A DNA stretch of 64,000 bases. Source: M3007 sp964484205 (GTDB lineage Bacteria; Bacteroidota; Bacteroidia; Chitinophagales; Saprospiraceae). A model generated the notes under the pieces. It was given only the letters and a program-made list of their open reading frames with translations, was not told the DNA's origin and made no database searches. Positions 8,585-17,373 of this stretch are shown here, one piece after another (the first letter of the stretch is position 1; each line of letters begins with the position of its first letter). The position numbers and the translations under genes were made by a program. Where the stretch lies: assembly GCA_964484205.1 (NCBI GenBank), contig CAZAEZ010000001.1, positions 1-64,000 of the forward strand, read 5' to 3'.

Positions 8585-10252
8585 CTACAATTTCGTCCGC
8601 CAGCGCGGATCGCCGGTGTCGAATTTTCCGGCAAAGCCGGAGTCTTTAAAGTTGAAATCAAGTCCGTCGTAAGGATCAACCCACAAACTGCCGGCAGTAC
8701 CACCATAGGTCAGCGCGGGGAATCCGGGAATCTCTGAGCCGGGTGTAAAGGCAAAATCGGAAGTGGCATAAGTATTCACAATGTTGAAGCCGGTCGCTTC
8801 CAGGCCATCGTAAATTCCGCGAACAGCCAGGTTGCCGGTCATGCCCTCGTCCCAGGCGTGCCCCCAAACGGTATTTGTGATTGTGATGCCGTTGATCACA
8901 TTGCTCAGCACGCCGTCGGCGCCCCGCCAGCGGAAAACGATGCCGTCCGGAGCGGCGAGTTCACTGATGGTGCAGGCATCAATCAGGATCGACTGGGCAT
9001 TTTGCCGGGAAGTCAGGAACGAGTTGATTTTGCTAAACGTACTGTTGGTGAACGCCATATCGTCGGCAGCGGCATTGCCGGCGCCGTCGGTGTCTGTCGT
9101 CAGGATGCCGTAGCCGCCGATGTGGTGCACGATGCAGTTGTTGATGTTGTATTTTTTCAAAAACACCTTGGAGCGAATCCGGATGATGCCCCGGAAGGTA
9201 TTGATCACACAGTTGTCAAACGTAAGTTCATTGATGATCGTCTCGGTGGAGTTGTTCGGATTGAACACATAGTCGCCCCCGATATCCTCGCCGCGCAATT
9301 CAACATCAATAAAACGGACGTGACCAATGTTTGCCCCATCGGCAAAATTCCAGTTGCCCGTGGTGAACAGGATGGCTTTTTGCGAGCCGAAACCATACGC
9401 CCCCCGGATGGTGATGGATTTATCCAACGCGTCGGTCGGCAGGTTGTACAAAGTACCTTTTTTCAGGAGGATCAATTGACCGTCCGTTGCGCCGGCCACT
9501 GCCGTTATCACAGCATCGGGGTCGTCATTTGCACTCAGGTCGATGACATTCGGGTCGAGCGGGTCAACGCCTTGTGCAAGCGTGATGTACGTTTCCCAGC
9601 CGCGGAGTACCGTGCCGCTGTAAATGGCGATCTGGTAGCCGGTTTCGGGTTGGAGGCCGGTGACGATAAACTCGCCGTTTGCCTGTCCGGTGGCGTCTAC
9701 ATCAAATTCGGCAAGCGGGTTGGCCAGCTGCAAGTCCGTCGTTGTGAACGTTTTGATTTTCGTGACGGCGGCTCCGGCAACCTGCCAGGTGACCCGCGCG
9801 GCAATGTCGATCACATCATTCGGACCCGGAATATTCAGGATAGACGGGAACCGTTCGGTGCGCACACTGCCCAGGTCCGACACTTTGCTGTCGTAAACCG
9901 GGTCGGCGGCATGGGCCGTTACGCGCACCTGGTACAGCGTGTTCCACAGCAAGGACTCCCCGTTCAACACGGTATTGTCCACCACCACATAATTCGTGTC
10001 CGAATCAAACGTGTAGTCGATATTGGCAAAAGTGTCGCGGCTGATCTCAAGGGTATAGGAAACCGCTTCCTTGATTTTACCCATGTTGACAATGATGGCG
10101 TTTCCTTCGGCCCGCAGGTCTTCATTCAGGACCGGCCTGAACAAGCGGGTTTTTTCATACACCGGATCTTTTTCGCAAGCGCCCAGCGCCAACATTGTGC
10201 CGGCAACCAGAAGAAACAGCGCATTCTTTATAGTTAGGCTATTGAATTGCAT
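8585..10252 (-). CDS. Surface lipoprotein, FN3 plus DUF4957/DUF5123 beta-helix type
   Basis: A 555-residue lipoprotein (lipobox ALGAC, Cys26). Two fibronectin-III-like domains (about residues 30-220, for example SYTLEISRDTFANIDYTF and TGLQPETGYQIAIYSG) precede a right-handed beta-helix segment (about 235-500) of the kind annotated DUF4957/DUF5123, ending in the typical GDPRWR. In known pectin loci this type of protein sits directly after SusD, and a glycan-binding role at the cell surface is usual; no catalytic residues of a lyase are seen. It follows susD by 37 bases in the same operon. An alternative is a divergent polygalacturonate-acting enzyme, which I consider less likely. Confidence 0.8.
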   Translation of the reverse strand: MQFNSLTIKNALFLLVAGTMLALGACEKDPVYEKTRLFRPVLNEDLRAEGNAIIVNMGKIKEAVSYTLEISRDTFANIDYTFDSDTNYVVVDNTVLNGESLLWNTLYQVRVTAHAADPVYDSKVSDLGSVRTERFPSILNIPGPNDVIDIAARVTWQVAGAAVTKIKTFTTTDLQLANPLAEFDVDATGQANGEFIVTGLQPETGYQIAIYSGTVLRGWETYITLAQGVDPLDPNVIDLSANDDPDAVITAVAGATDGQLILLKKGTLYNLPTDALDKSITIRGAYGFGSQKAILFTTGNWNFADGANIGHVRFIDVELRGEDIGGDYVFNPNNSTETIINELTFDNCVINTFRGIIRIRSKVFLKKYNINNCIVHHIGGYGILTTDTDGAGNAAADDMAFTNSTFSKINSFLTSRQNAQSILIDACTISELAAPDGIVFRWRGADGVLSNVINGITITNTVWGHAWDEGMTGNLAVRGIYDGLEATGFNIVNTYATSDFAFTPGSEIPGFPALTYGGTAGSLWVDPYDGLDFNFKDSGFAGKFDTGDPRWRTKL

Positions 10253-10289
10253 TTTTTTAATGTTTTAGATTTACAAAAACAGGAATGGC

Positions 10290-12116
10290 TTAAAACCCGT
10301 AACCGTCGTTTTTCAACCGGCCCTGGCTGTTCGTAATGGCTTCTTCCGGAATCGGGAAAATGTAGCGCGCCACGCCGGGCTTCGGCCCCTCATCGATATA
10401 ATTCCGCCAGTCTTTCGTGATCCATTGCTGGTAGGTGGTGGCGTCATCGTGCAAGCCGAGCAACCAGGAACTTCTGGTCCAGGTTTGGTCCGGGGCCGCT
10501 GCGATTTTCCGGTTGGGGTTCAACACCGTGAAGCGGCCGCTTTCGTTGAGTTTCCAGTAGATGTAGTCCGGCAGTTCAGAATATTGACCGGTACCCGTAA
10601 ATGCGGCGTCGGCCATCTGCTTCAATGTTTCCACCGTTTCAGCCATTTTGTCTGAATAAATACCCCAGCGGATCAATTCGTATTTGCGGATCATTTCACC
10701 GCCAAATTCCCAGCCGCGCTCGTCGACAATGGCTTCAAAAAAGTCGGCCTTGCTGCCGGAAACGCCGGCCACATAATTGTCCACTTTTTCCGTCCAGTAT
10801 TGCGAATCGAAAGCACGCTGACGCACGCGTTTGAGGGCTTCCTGGGCGGATGCGGTAGGTCCGTTCAACTCATTTTCAGCCTCGGCATACATCAATAAAA
10901 CATCGGAATACCGCAACATCGGCCAGTTGATGCCGGTGTTCTTTGCCGAAGAAGCGCCCGGGCCTTTGTCGAGGAAATAACGGCTCCATTTGCCCTGGGC
11001 GATATTGCCGACACCGCCCGATACAAATTCTTCCACAAAGGAAGTGTTGACCTGGTAGTAGGCGCAGGTAACATCTCTGCGGATGTCCAGCGTGTCAAAA
11101 GAGTAGTAGTAGGAAACCGGGATAGACATGTAGTTGTTCCCAGATCCGTAGGTGTGCGAAGCCGTGGCGCCGCCTTGTACCGTAATGCCGATATTCCAAC
11201 CCACGTCGCCGTTATTGAGTGAAAAGGGCACTTCAAACAAGATATCGTCGTTCACCGGAGAAATAAACTTGGCATTGTTCAGGAAAACCTGGCGATAGTC
11301 GGCAGGCAAATCGCGGTCCTTCAGGCTGATCAACTTCTGGGTATAATCCTTGGCGATCTGATAATATTCCAGGTAATCACTTTTGCGCTCCATATTCAGG
11401 TCGGGTGTCAGGAAATAACCGCCGCGCTGCAACGCAATCCGGGCAATCATGCCGAGGGTGTATTCCCGGCTCACCTGTTCGATGCCGTACGGGAGTTCTT
11501 CCGCCCACAACATTTTGCCCTCCACGTTGCGCATATCCTCGATCACCTGGGACAGGATCACATTCCGGTCTTCCTTCGGCAGGAAAAAATCGTTGCCGGC
11601 TTTCGGCGCCAGGCGAACGTTCGGAACGTCGCCAAAGTAGTAAATCAACATGCTGTACCAATAGGCGCGCAGGGTATAGGCTTCGCCCAACATGTGGTTC
11701 ATCATTTTGGCCGTCAGCACATCATTGGAATTCAGGGTACCGCTCGCCTCAATGCCGTCGATGGCAATGTTTGCATCCCGGATAGCGGTGTACGCGGCAT
11801 TCCAGAACTGGCGCAAATCACCATTGCTGGCAAGCGCGTTCAGATCCCATATCTGGTAGCGGTCGCCTGCGCTGGTCCAGCCGCTTTGGCGTTCGATATC
11901 GGTGTTCCCGGTCATGTTGTTGGACAATCGGGAGCGGAAGCCGTCTACGCCGAACTGCACATAAATGGCGTTTACGCCTTTCCGGGCATCGTCTACATTT
12001 GAAAATACGTAGTTGGTATCAAAAGTTGAAATGGAGTCCGGGTTCAAAAAATCCTTGCACGAAGGCAAGAGCATAACTGCCAGCCCTGCAATGATTATTA
12101 ATTTGCTCGGTTTCAT
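10290..12116 (-). CDS. susD: SusD/RagB-family glycan-binding outer membrane lipoprotein
   Basis: The 608-residue substrate-capturing lid of a SusCD importer. ATG 12116 gives a lipoprotein signal (IIAGLAVMLLPSC) followed by KDFLNPDS, the usual start of SusD proteins; the upstream Met at 12134 is not needed. TPR-like helices (DARKGVNAIYVQFG, AYTLRAYWYSMLIYYFGDVPNV) and the C-terminal FPIPEEAITNSQG are family hallmarks. It lies 27 bases after susC. The neighbouring pectinesterase and pectate lyases point to oligogalacturonides or related pectin fragments as ligand, by inference. Confidence 0.95.
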   Translation of the reverse strand: MKPSKLIIIAGLAVMLLPSCKDFLNPDSISTFDTNYVFSNVDDARKGVNAIYVQFGVDGFRSRLSNNMTGNTDIERQSGWTSAGDRYQIWDLNALASNGDLRQFWNAAYTAIRDANIAIDGIEASGTLNSNDVLTAKMMNHMLGEAYTLRAYWYSMLIYYFGDVPNVRLAPKAGNDFFLPKEDRNVILSQVIEDMRNVEGKMLWAEELPYGIEQVSREYTLGMIARIALQRGGYFLTPDLNMERKSDYLEYYQIAKDYTQKLISLKDRDLPADYRQVFLNNAKFISPVNDDILFEVPFSLNNGDVGWNIGITVQGGATASHTYGSGNNYMSIPVSYYYSFDTLDIRRDVTCAYYQVNTSFVEEFVSGGVGNIAQGKWSRYFLDKGPGASSAKNTGINWPMLRYSDVLLMYAEAENELNGPTASAQEALKRVRQRAFDSQYWTEKVDNYVAGVSGSKADFFEAIVDERGWEFGGEMIRKYELIRWGIYSDKMAETVETLKQMADAAFTGTGQYSELPDYIYWKLNESGRFTVLNPNRKIAAAPDQTWTRSSWLLGLHDDATTYQQWITKDWRNYIDEGPKPGVARYIFPIPEEAITNSQGRLKNDGYGF

Positions 12117-12143
12117 AATAAGTCTGTTTAGCATGATTTCAAA

Positions 12144-15100
12144 TTAGAAGGTAATGTTGAGGCCAAAGGTGTACGAACGGCTGCGCGGGAAGGAGGAATA
12201 GTCCACGCCCGGCGTTAATGCAGCATACGCAGCGTTGCGCGTGGTGCTCACTTCCGGATCATAGCCGGTGTATTTGGTCCAGATATGCAGGTTATTTCCC
12301 GTGACATAAACCCGGAACTGGGACATGCCCAATCGGGTGATCAGGCGAGCCGGCAGGCTGTAGCCAATATTCACATTATTCAAGCGGAGGAAAGATCCGT
12401 CTTCTACTGCCCAGCTGTGGATAACGGCCTGCGCCACACCGTAGCTGTTGTGCGACCAGATCGTTTTGCCTGCATTCATCTGCGCCAGTTGGTCGAGTGC
12501 CGTCACAACCTCGCCGGGAGTTCCGGTATAGGAGCCGTCGATATCGATGTAGGTAAACCGGGCATCCGAGTTCATCGTGTTGAGCATGTTGCCATACGTT
12601 ACGCGGCGAAACTGGTTGTACTGGATTTTACCGGTGTTGTACACATCGTTGCCATAGGACCAGTTGAAGAAGATTGCGGCATCAAAACCTTTGAAGCGCG
12701 CATCAAAGCCAAATCCGCCCTGATGTTTGGGCAAGGTGTTGCCGATGACCATGCGGTCGTCGCTGTTGATGATGCCGTCGCCATTGAGGTCTTTCAACTT
12801 CAGGAAGCCCGGGCGGATATTTTGGTTGCCGACAGTGTTACCGGCATTCGGAACGCCGTCTTTCAACAGGTAGGCATTGGTGGTGGCGTCGTAGCTGTCA
12901 AAGTCATTGGTTGAGTAGTAACCATCGGTTACATACCCGTAAATATCACCCAGTGTTCCACCTACCCGGAGGTAGTAGTCATCCCGGTCTTTCAGGTCTG
13001 TGCTGGCCCAGTTGGATTGGAAAAAGCGCTCCGTGGTGCCGTCGAGTTCTTCAACTTTGGCCCTGTTGACGCCGATATTGAAATTGGCGGACAGGGAGAA
13101 ATCGTTTTTGTCGATCAGATAACCGGTCAAACCCAGTTCAACGCCCTGGTTGGAGGTTGAGCCGATGTTGTTCCATTGTGTGGTAAAGCCCGTGTTCGAG
13201 GGGATTGCGGATTGCAGCAACAAGTCGCGGGTGGTGTTTTTGTAAAAATCCAGGCTGCCGGCGAGTTTGCCCTGGAACATCAAAAAGTCCAAGCCGATGT
13301 TCCGGTTTACGGTCGTTTCCCACTTAAGGTCCGGGTTGTAGAGGGTGCTTTCGGATGGCGTGTAGTACACATTGTCTACGTTGCCAAAGCCGGGACCACG
13401 GGTGGTGGAGGCTGCAAAAAGGAACTGCGTTGCCGTTGATGAGATCCGGTCGTTTCCGGTTTGGCCATAACTGGCGCGCAGTTTCAATTCATTGATAAAC
13501 TTGACATCTTTCAGGAACCCTTCTTCCGACAGTTTCCAGCCGATAGCCGCGGCAGGGAAAATGCCCAGGCGGTTGTCTTCCGAAAATTTGCTGGACGCAT
13601 CCGAGCGCATTGTTAAGGTGAGCAGGTATTTGTTGTTTAGCTGGTAATTCACACGGCCAAAAAAGGATAGCCGGTTCGAGTTGGTAAACTCCTCCGTGGA
13701 GTGGTTGTCCGTACGGCCCAGGGCCATGTTGGCAAACAGCTCTTCCGGGGTGATGGACAAGCGGAAGTCTTCGGCGCGAATGACGTCGGCATTGCCGCCG
13801 ATCGAATAGATTTCGTGGCCCAGCAGGACATCAAGATTCTGATTTCGCAGGTTTTCAAATTCGTACGACAAGGTATTCAGCCAGCGGTAGGAAAACCGGT
13901 CGATGGCAGTTTTTACGCCTAAGGGCATGCTGCCGCCGTTGTTGAACGACTCGCCGGTGAGCGGACCGTAGAACCGTAAATTTTTGTCAAAAGACTTTTC
14001 TGTTGTAATGGTTGTCTGCAAATCCATGTTGCGCAGCACATTCCATTTCAGGGCGGCATTCAATACATAATTATTGGTCGTGCGCTCGCGCCAGTCTTGC
14101 TTGGTCAGCTCGATCGGATTCACCAGGCTGTTCAGGAACGTCTGATAGTCATTGCTTTGGTCGAGTGCATTCAGGTCGATGTCCAGCTCGTCGGCGATAC
14201 CGTTTATCGGGCGTGTTTGAACCGCCTCCTTAATACCAATGGATGCGCCACCGGAAGTGCCGGCACCGTCGACGGTGGTATTGGTGATCCGCGTAGTGGC
14301 GTCGAACGACAGTTTTTTCGAAATTTTCTGGTTCAATTTAAAGTTGATCACATTCCGGGTGTAACCCGAACCGATCAGCAAACCTTCGTCTGTGTTATTG
14401 GTGAGGCTCAGACTTATTTTGGTATTGTCTGTGCCGCCGCTCACACCGATGTTGTGAAACTGCGACCATTGCGGGTTTCCGAACAATTCGTCCTGCCAAT
14501 CTGTCGGCGCTTTTTGCCGGTACAGTTCGAGGTCATCGTATTTGCCAAAGAATTTTTCAAAATTCCGCAAGTCGGCATCCGACCGCAGTTTTGCATACTC
14601 ATAGTTGGCCAACACGTATTCGTAGGGCGACAACACCTCGTATTTCCGGTCTCCGGGAAGGTGTTTTGATTGAGCGAACCCATTGTAGGTTACCGAAATT
14701 TTGCCGGGAAGCGGCCGCTTGGTTGTGATCACTACGACGCCATTGGATGCCTGGGCGCCATAAATTGCGGTAGCCGACGCATCTTTCAATACGCTGATAC
14801 TTTCAATGTCTGCCGGCGGAATATCCCGGATGCTGCTGACAATAAATCCGTCTACTACGAACAGTGGAGAGTTGTCCTGCGTGATCGAACCGCCACCGCG
14901 TACGCGGATGACAACTTCGGCGTCGGGTGAGCCATCGGTTGTTAACACGTTGACGCCGGGCAACCGGCCGGTCATGGCCTGTTCGGCACTGGCAACCGGG
15001 ATTTTGGCCAGTTTGTTGCCGGACAATGTTGCTACCGAGCCGGTGAGATCGGATTTGCGCACCGTGCCGTAACCCACGACAACGACTTCACTCAGCAATT

Positions 15101-15410
15101 CTACGTTTACCGTCATGACCACGTTTATCTCCCGCTGGTTGCCGACCGGGATTACCTGCGTGTTGTAGCCGGAGTAGGTGATGACCAGGGTATCCTTTGA
15201 CGAAACAGGCGACAGGGAAAAATTACCGTTGGCATCTGTCGCAGCCCCGATGCTGCGGTTTTTGACGGCAACAGTAACGCCGATCAGGGCCTCCCCTTCG
15301 TCGGAAGTCACCTGGCCCCTGATGGTGTTTTGTCCAATGGCCGAAATGCTTCCCAATACGGTGAAGAACAGCAACGAGGCGATTGGTTTTTGTAAAATTT
15401 TGAATTTCAT
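12144..15410 (-). CDS. susC: SusC/RagA TonB-dependent outer membrane transporter
   Basis: A 1088-residue TonB-dependent importer, the barrel partner of the adjacent SusD. ATG 15410 gives a signal peptide (MKFKILQKPIASLLFF..IGQ); the longer frame upstream starts in unlikely sequence. The order is a carboxypeptidase-like CarboxypepD_reg domain (about 25-105, IRGQVTSDEGEALIGVTVAV), the SusC signature region VVVVGYGTVRKSDLTGSV (about 110-130), a TonB plug (to about 240, with VLKDASATAIYGAQASNGVV) and a 22-strand barrel ending in YTFGLNITF. First gene of the pectin operon; a TAnnTTTG-type box lies about 160 bases upstream. No anti-sigma-interacting extension is present. Confidence 0.96.
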   Translation of the reverse strand: MKFKILQKPIASLLFFTVLGSISAIGQNTIRGQVTSDEGEALIGVTVAVKNRSIGAATDANGNFSLSPVSSKDTLVITYSGYNTQVIPVGNQREINVVMTVNVELLSEVVVVGYGTVRKSDLTGSVATLSGNKLAKIPVASAEQAMTGRLPGVNVLTTDGSPDAEVVIRVRGGGSITQDNSPLFVVDGFIVSSIRDIPPADIESISVLKDASATAIYGAQASNGVVVITTKRPLPGKISVTYNGFAQSKHLPGDRKYEVLSPYEYVLANYEYAKLRSDADLRNFEKFFGKYDDLELYRQKAPTDWQDELFGNPQWSQFHNIGVSGGTDNTKISLSLTNNTDEGLLIGSGYTRNVINFKLNQKISKKLSFDATTRITNTTVDGAGTSGGASIGIKEAVQTRPINGIADELDIDLNALDQSNDYQTFLNSLVNPIELTKQDWRERTTNNYVLNAALKWNVLRNMDLQTTITTEKSFDKNLRFYGPLTGESFNNGGSMPLGVKTAIDRFSYRWLNTLSYEFENLRNQNLDVLLGHEIYSIGGNADVIRAEDFRLSITPEELFANMALGRTDNHSTEEFTNSNRLSFFGRVNYQLNNKYLLTLTMRSDASSKFSEDNRLGIFPAAAIGWKLSEEGFLKDVKFINELKLRASYGQTGNDRISSTATQFLFAASTTRGPGFGNVDNVYYTPSESTLYNPDLKWETTVNRNIGLDFLMFQGKLAGSLDFYKNTTRDLLLQSAIPSNTGFTTQWNNIGSTSNQGVELGLTGYLIDKNDFSLSANFNIGVNRAKVEELDGTTERFFQSNWASTDLKDRDDYYLRVGGTLGDIYGYVTDGYYSTNDFDSYDATTNAYLLKDGVPNAGNTVGNQNIRPGFLKLKDLNGDGIINSDDRMVIGNTLPKHQGGFGFDARFKGFDAAIFFNWSYGNDVYNTGKIQYNQFRRVTYGNMLNTMNSDARFTYIDIDGSYTGTPGEVVTALDQLAQMNAGKTIWSHNSYGVAQAVIHSWAVEDGSFLRLNNVNIGYSLPARLITRLGMSQFRVYVTGNNLHIWTKYTGYDPEVSTTRNAAYAALTPGVDYSSFPRSRSYTFGLNITF

Positions 15411-15566
15411 AAATAGAGTTTGTTTAGTACAAAAAAGGAATAGCCGGTACAGATCAGCGGATTGCATGCGCTTAGCAGCGGCAAAAAAAACAGTTGGATA
15501 ATTTGGGAATGAAGCGTGTTTCAATGCACTAATCGGTTGTCTGGTGGGGTGGGCGAAATATTATTG

Positions 15567-15600
15567 CAAAAGTAAAGTCAGGCATTTGAGCGGGCTCAAA
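15567..15600 (-). promoter_or_regulatory. Candidate promoter of the susC pectin operon
   Basis: On the minus strand TACTTTTG (15567-15574) matches the Bacteroidota -7 box TAnnTTTG, with TTTG at 15597-15600 about 22 bases upstream as a possible -33 box. The spacing is slightly longer than the usual 19-21. It would give a leader of roughly 150 bases ahead of susC, long enough for post-transcriptional control. Confidence 0.4.
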
Positions 15601-15742
15601 AACGCGGTATTCAAAAATTCACAAAATGATCGCTCAAATTAACATTGGTGAACATTGCCTCGGCGCTATTTTGAAATCACGTCGCGGCAGGGCACGGGAT
15701 GCACCAGCGCGTGTTTTTGGCTCATATCCCCGAGGGGGCGAA

Positions 15743-15776
15743 GTGCGGGGGTGGGGACTGCCAGTCACCCCCGCAC
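15743..15776. repeat. GC-rich palindrome, REP-like
   Basis: In the 386-base gap between susC and the glycosyltransferase. Arms 15743-15753 and 15766-15776 (GTGCGGGGGTG and complement) enclose GACTGCCAGT. It has the same plan as 4130-4160: AAGTG, G-rich arm, ACTGNNAGT core, complement, CACTA. It lies just 3' of the minus-strand glycosyltransferase and may act as its terminator. Apart from this and the susC promoter box I see nothing else in the gap. Confidence 0.5.
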
Positions 15777-15796
15777 TACTGTTCGGCAGGAAGAAA

Positions 15797-16570
15797 TCAG
15801 TATTTGCTTTGGCCCAGCCTGTGCAGCCAATGCAGGGCGGCACGCAGCAAAATCCATACATGTGCCAGGAGGGCAGGGAACAGCCCAAAGTGTTGCCGCA
15901 TCACGTTGAAGCGGTCTTTCAGGCTTTGCCGGTGCCGTTGTTTGGACATGCCGCCCATCAAATATTCACTGAGCACCAGGCCGGTGTTTACATTTTTATG
16001 GCTCCTTTTCAAAATGCGAATGCTCCAGTCGTAGTCGGCGCAAAGGTTGCCGGAAATGTATTCCGGGGCCAGAATCCGGCGGGGAATGAAGGACTGGTGC
16101 ACGACCAGCATGCCGCCCAGGTAATCGCGCCAGTGTAATTGGTCTGGAAGCTTTCGGGTACTGAGTGCGCTCATCGTGCCTGCGGGCAGGCGATCGTTGC
16201 CGACCAGCAGTGTTTCGCCGTAGAGGACATCCGTTGTGTCGTCGGCCATGGCCGCCAATTGTGCAACCGTTTCCGGGGTGTGAATATGATCGCCACAATT
16301 CAGAAACCAGACAAAGTCGCCCGTTGCCAGGCGGAGCCCTTTGTTCATGGCATCGTACAGACCGCGGTCCTTTTCTGAAATCCAGCGGAGACTTGGCATT
16401 TCCCGGGCATACTGCCGGATGAGTTCGACGGTGCCGTCTGTGGAGCCGCCATCGATAATCAGGTATTCGATATGCGGATAGGTTTGGCATCGAACACTTT
16501 CGACGGTACCTGGCAGCAGGTTGGCGCCATTGAAAACCACCGTAATTATGCTAAAGCTGATGTCGGACAT
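15797..16570 (-). CDS. Family 2 glycosyltransferase
   Basis: A 257-residue GT-A fold enzyme of the GT2 group (WcaA-like). ATG 16570 begins MSDISFSIITVVFNGA, the usual nucleotide-binding first strand; the reading frame upstream of it is not protein-like. YLIIDGGSTDGT (about 37-48) and LNCGDHIH, the position of the metal-binding DxD (here GD), follow, then a C-terminal acceptor region with ADYDWSIRILKR. It probably adds a single sugar to a cell-surface polysaccharide or lipid; substrate unknown. No other sugar-transfer genes are adjacent, so it is an isolated copy. Divergent from the LysE gene by 116 bases. Confidence 0.85.
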   Translation of the reverse strand: MSDISFSIITVVFNGANLLPGTVESVRCQTYPHIEYLIIDGGSTDGTVELIRQYAREMPSLRWISEKDRGLYDAMNKGLRLATGDFVWFLNCGDHIHTPETVAQLAAMADDTTDVLYGETLLVGNDRLPAGTMSALSTRKLPDQLHWRDYLGGMLVVHQSFIPRRILAPEYISGNLCADYDWSIRILKRSHKNVNTGLVLSEYLMGGMSKQRHRQSLKDRFNVMRQHFGLFPALLAHVWILLRAALHWLHRLGQSKY

Positions 16571-16686
16571 TGCAGATTGTGGGTTGGTTGCCTTCACCGC
16601 CAGGTGAAAATGGGGCGGCCGCAAAGATGCTAAATCCCGGGAAGCGCAATGCTGCACAATTCCTGTATTTTGCCGCAAAAAACGGT

Positions 16687-17298
16687 ATGATCCTGTTTGC
16701 CGCCGGCGTTTTTCTGAGTTTAATGGGTTCCCTGCCACCCGGGTTGATCAGCCTTGCCGTAGCCCACACGTCGATCATGCGTGGTTTTATACCGGCACTG
16801 ATTCTTGGTCTTGGAGCTGCCTTTGCCGAGTTTTTTCAGGCTTTGGGGGCCGTTGTTTTTGCCGGTTGGTTTTTGGCGAACCCGCGTGCGGCCAGTATTT
16901 TTCAAATGGCGGCGATCCCGATTTTTCTGGGATTAGCTGTTTATCTCTGGTTTTTTGCCAAACCACCGAAGGCAACGGACGGCGGCTCTACGGGGTCGCT
17001 GCCCTGGCAGTTCTGGCGCGGCATCCTGGTCAGTGTTTTTAATTTACTGGCCATTCCGTACTGGGTGGCCTATGCAGGATGGCTCAAGGTGAACGGGTGG
17101 TGGCAGGGCGACGGCTGGGAACTTACGATGTTTTTTGCCGCCGGCGTCACGGTGGGCACGTCAGTGGCACTCGGGCTGTATGCCTGGCTGGCGAATGAAC
17201 TCACCCGGCGTTCGGACCAGGTGGCCAAAGTAGCGAACCGGGTGGTTGCATTGATTTTTCTGGGCCTGGCGTTGAAATTGATTTACGACCTGCTTTAA
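16687..17298 (+). CDS. LysE/RhtB-family exporter
   Basis: A 203-residue inner membrane protein with about six hydrophobic segments, of the LysE/RhtB amino-acid export group. The start MILFAAGVFLSLMGSLPPG is typical: the Pro-Pro-Gly of the first helix is the family signature. Further segments include FIPALILGLGAAFAEFFQALGAVVF and a last helix LIFLGLALKLIYDLL. ATG 16687 is preferred; ATG 16627 would add 20 polar residues that do not fit the family. Substrate is unknown, likely an amino acid or small metabolite. Convergent with the TPR gene and separated from it by a shared terminator. Confidence 0.85.
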   Translation: MILFAAGVFLSLMGSLPPGLISLAVAHTSIMRGFIPALILGLGAAFAEFFQALGAVVFAGWFLANPRAASIFQMAAIPIFLGLAVYLWFFAKPPKATDGGSTGSLPWQFWRGILVSVFNLLAIPYWVAYAGWLKVNGWWQGDGWELTMFFAAGVTVGTSVALGLYAWLANELTRRSDQVAKVANRVVALIFLGLALKLIYDLL

Positions 17299-17302
17299 AA
17301 AG

Positions 17303-17340
17303 CCAGTTGCCTGATCGCAATTTAACGATCAGGCAACTGG
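17303..17340. terminator. Terminator shared by LysE-type and TPR genes
   Basis: Perfect 15-bp arms, 17303-17317 and 17326-17340 (CCAGTTGCCTGATCG), with an 8-base loop, between two convergent genes. On the minus strand it is followed by GCTTTTTAAA, a good Rho-independent end for the TPR gene; on the plus strand the T-run is weak. Confidence 0.8.
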
Positions 17341-17373
17341 TAATTTAGCCTGAACTAATTAGTAAAAAAAGGC

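Noticed and set aside
8858..10237. A 459-codon plus-strand open frame
   Set aside because: Antisense shadow of the DUF5123-type lipoprotein gene; no start context or family motif.
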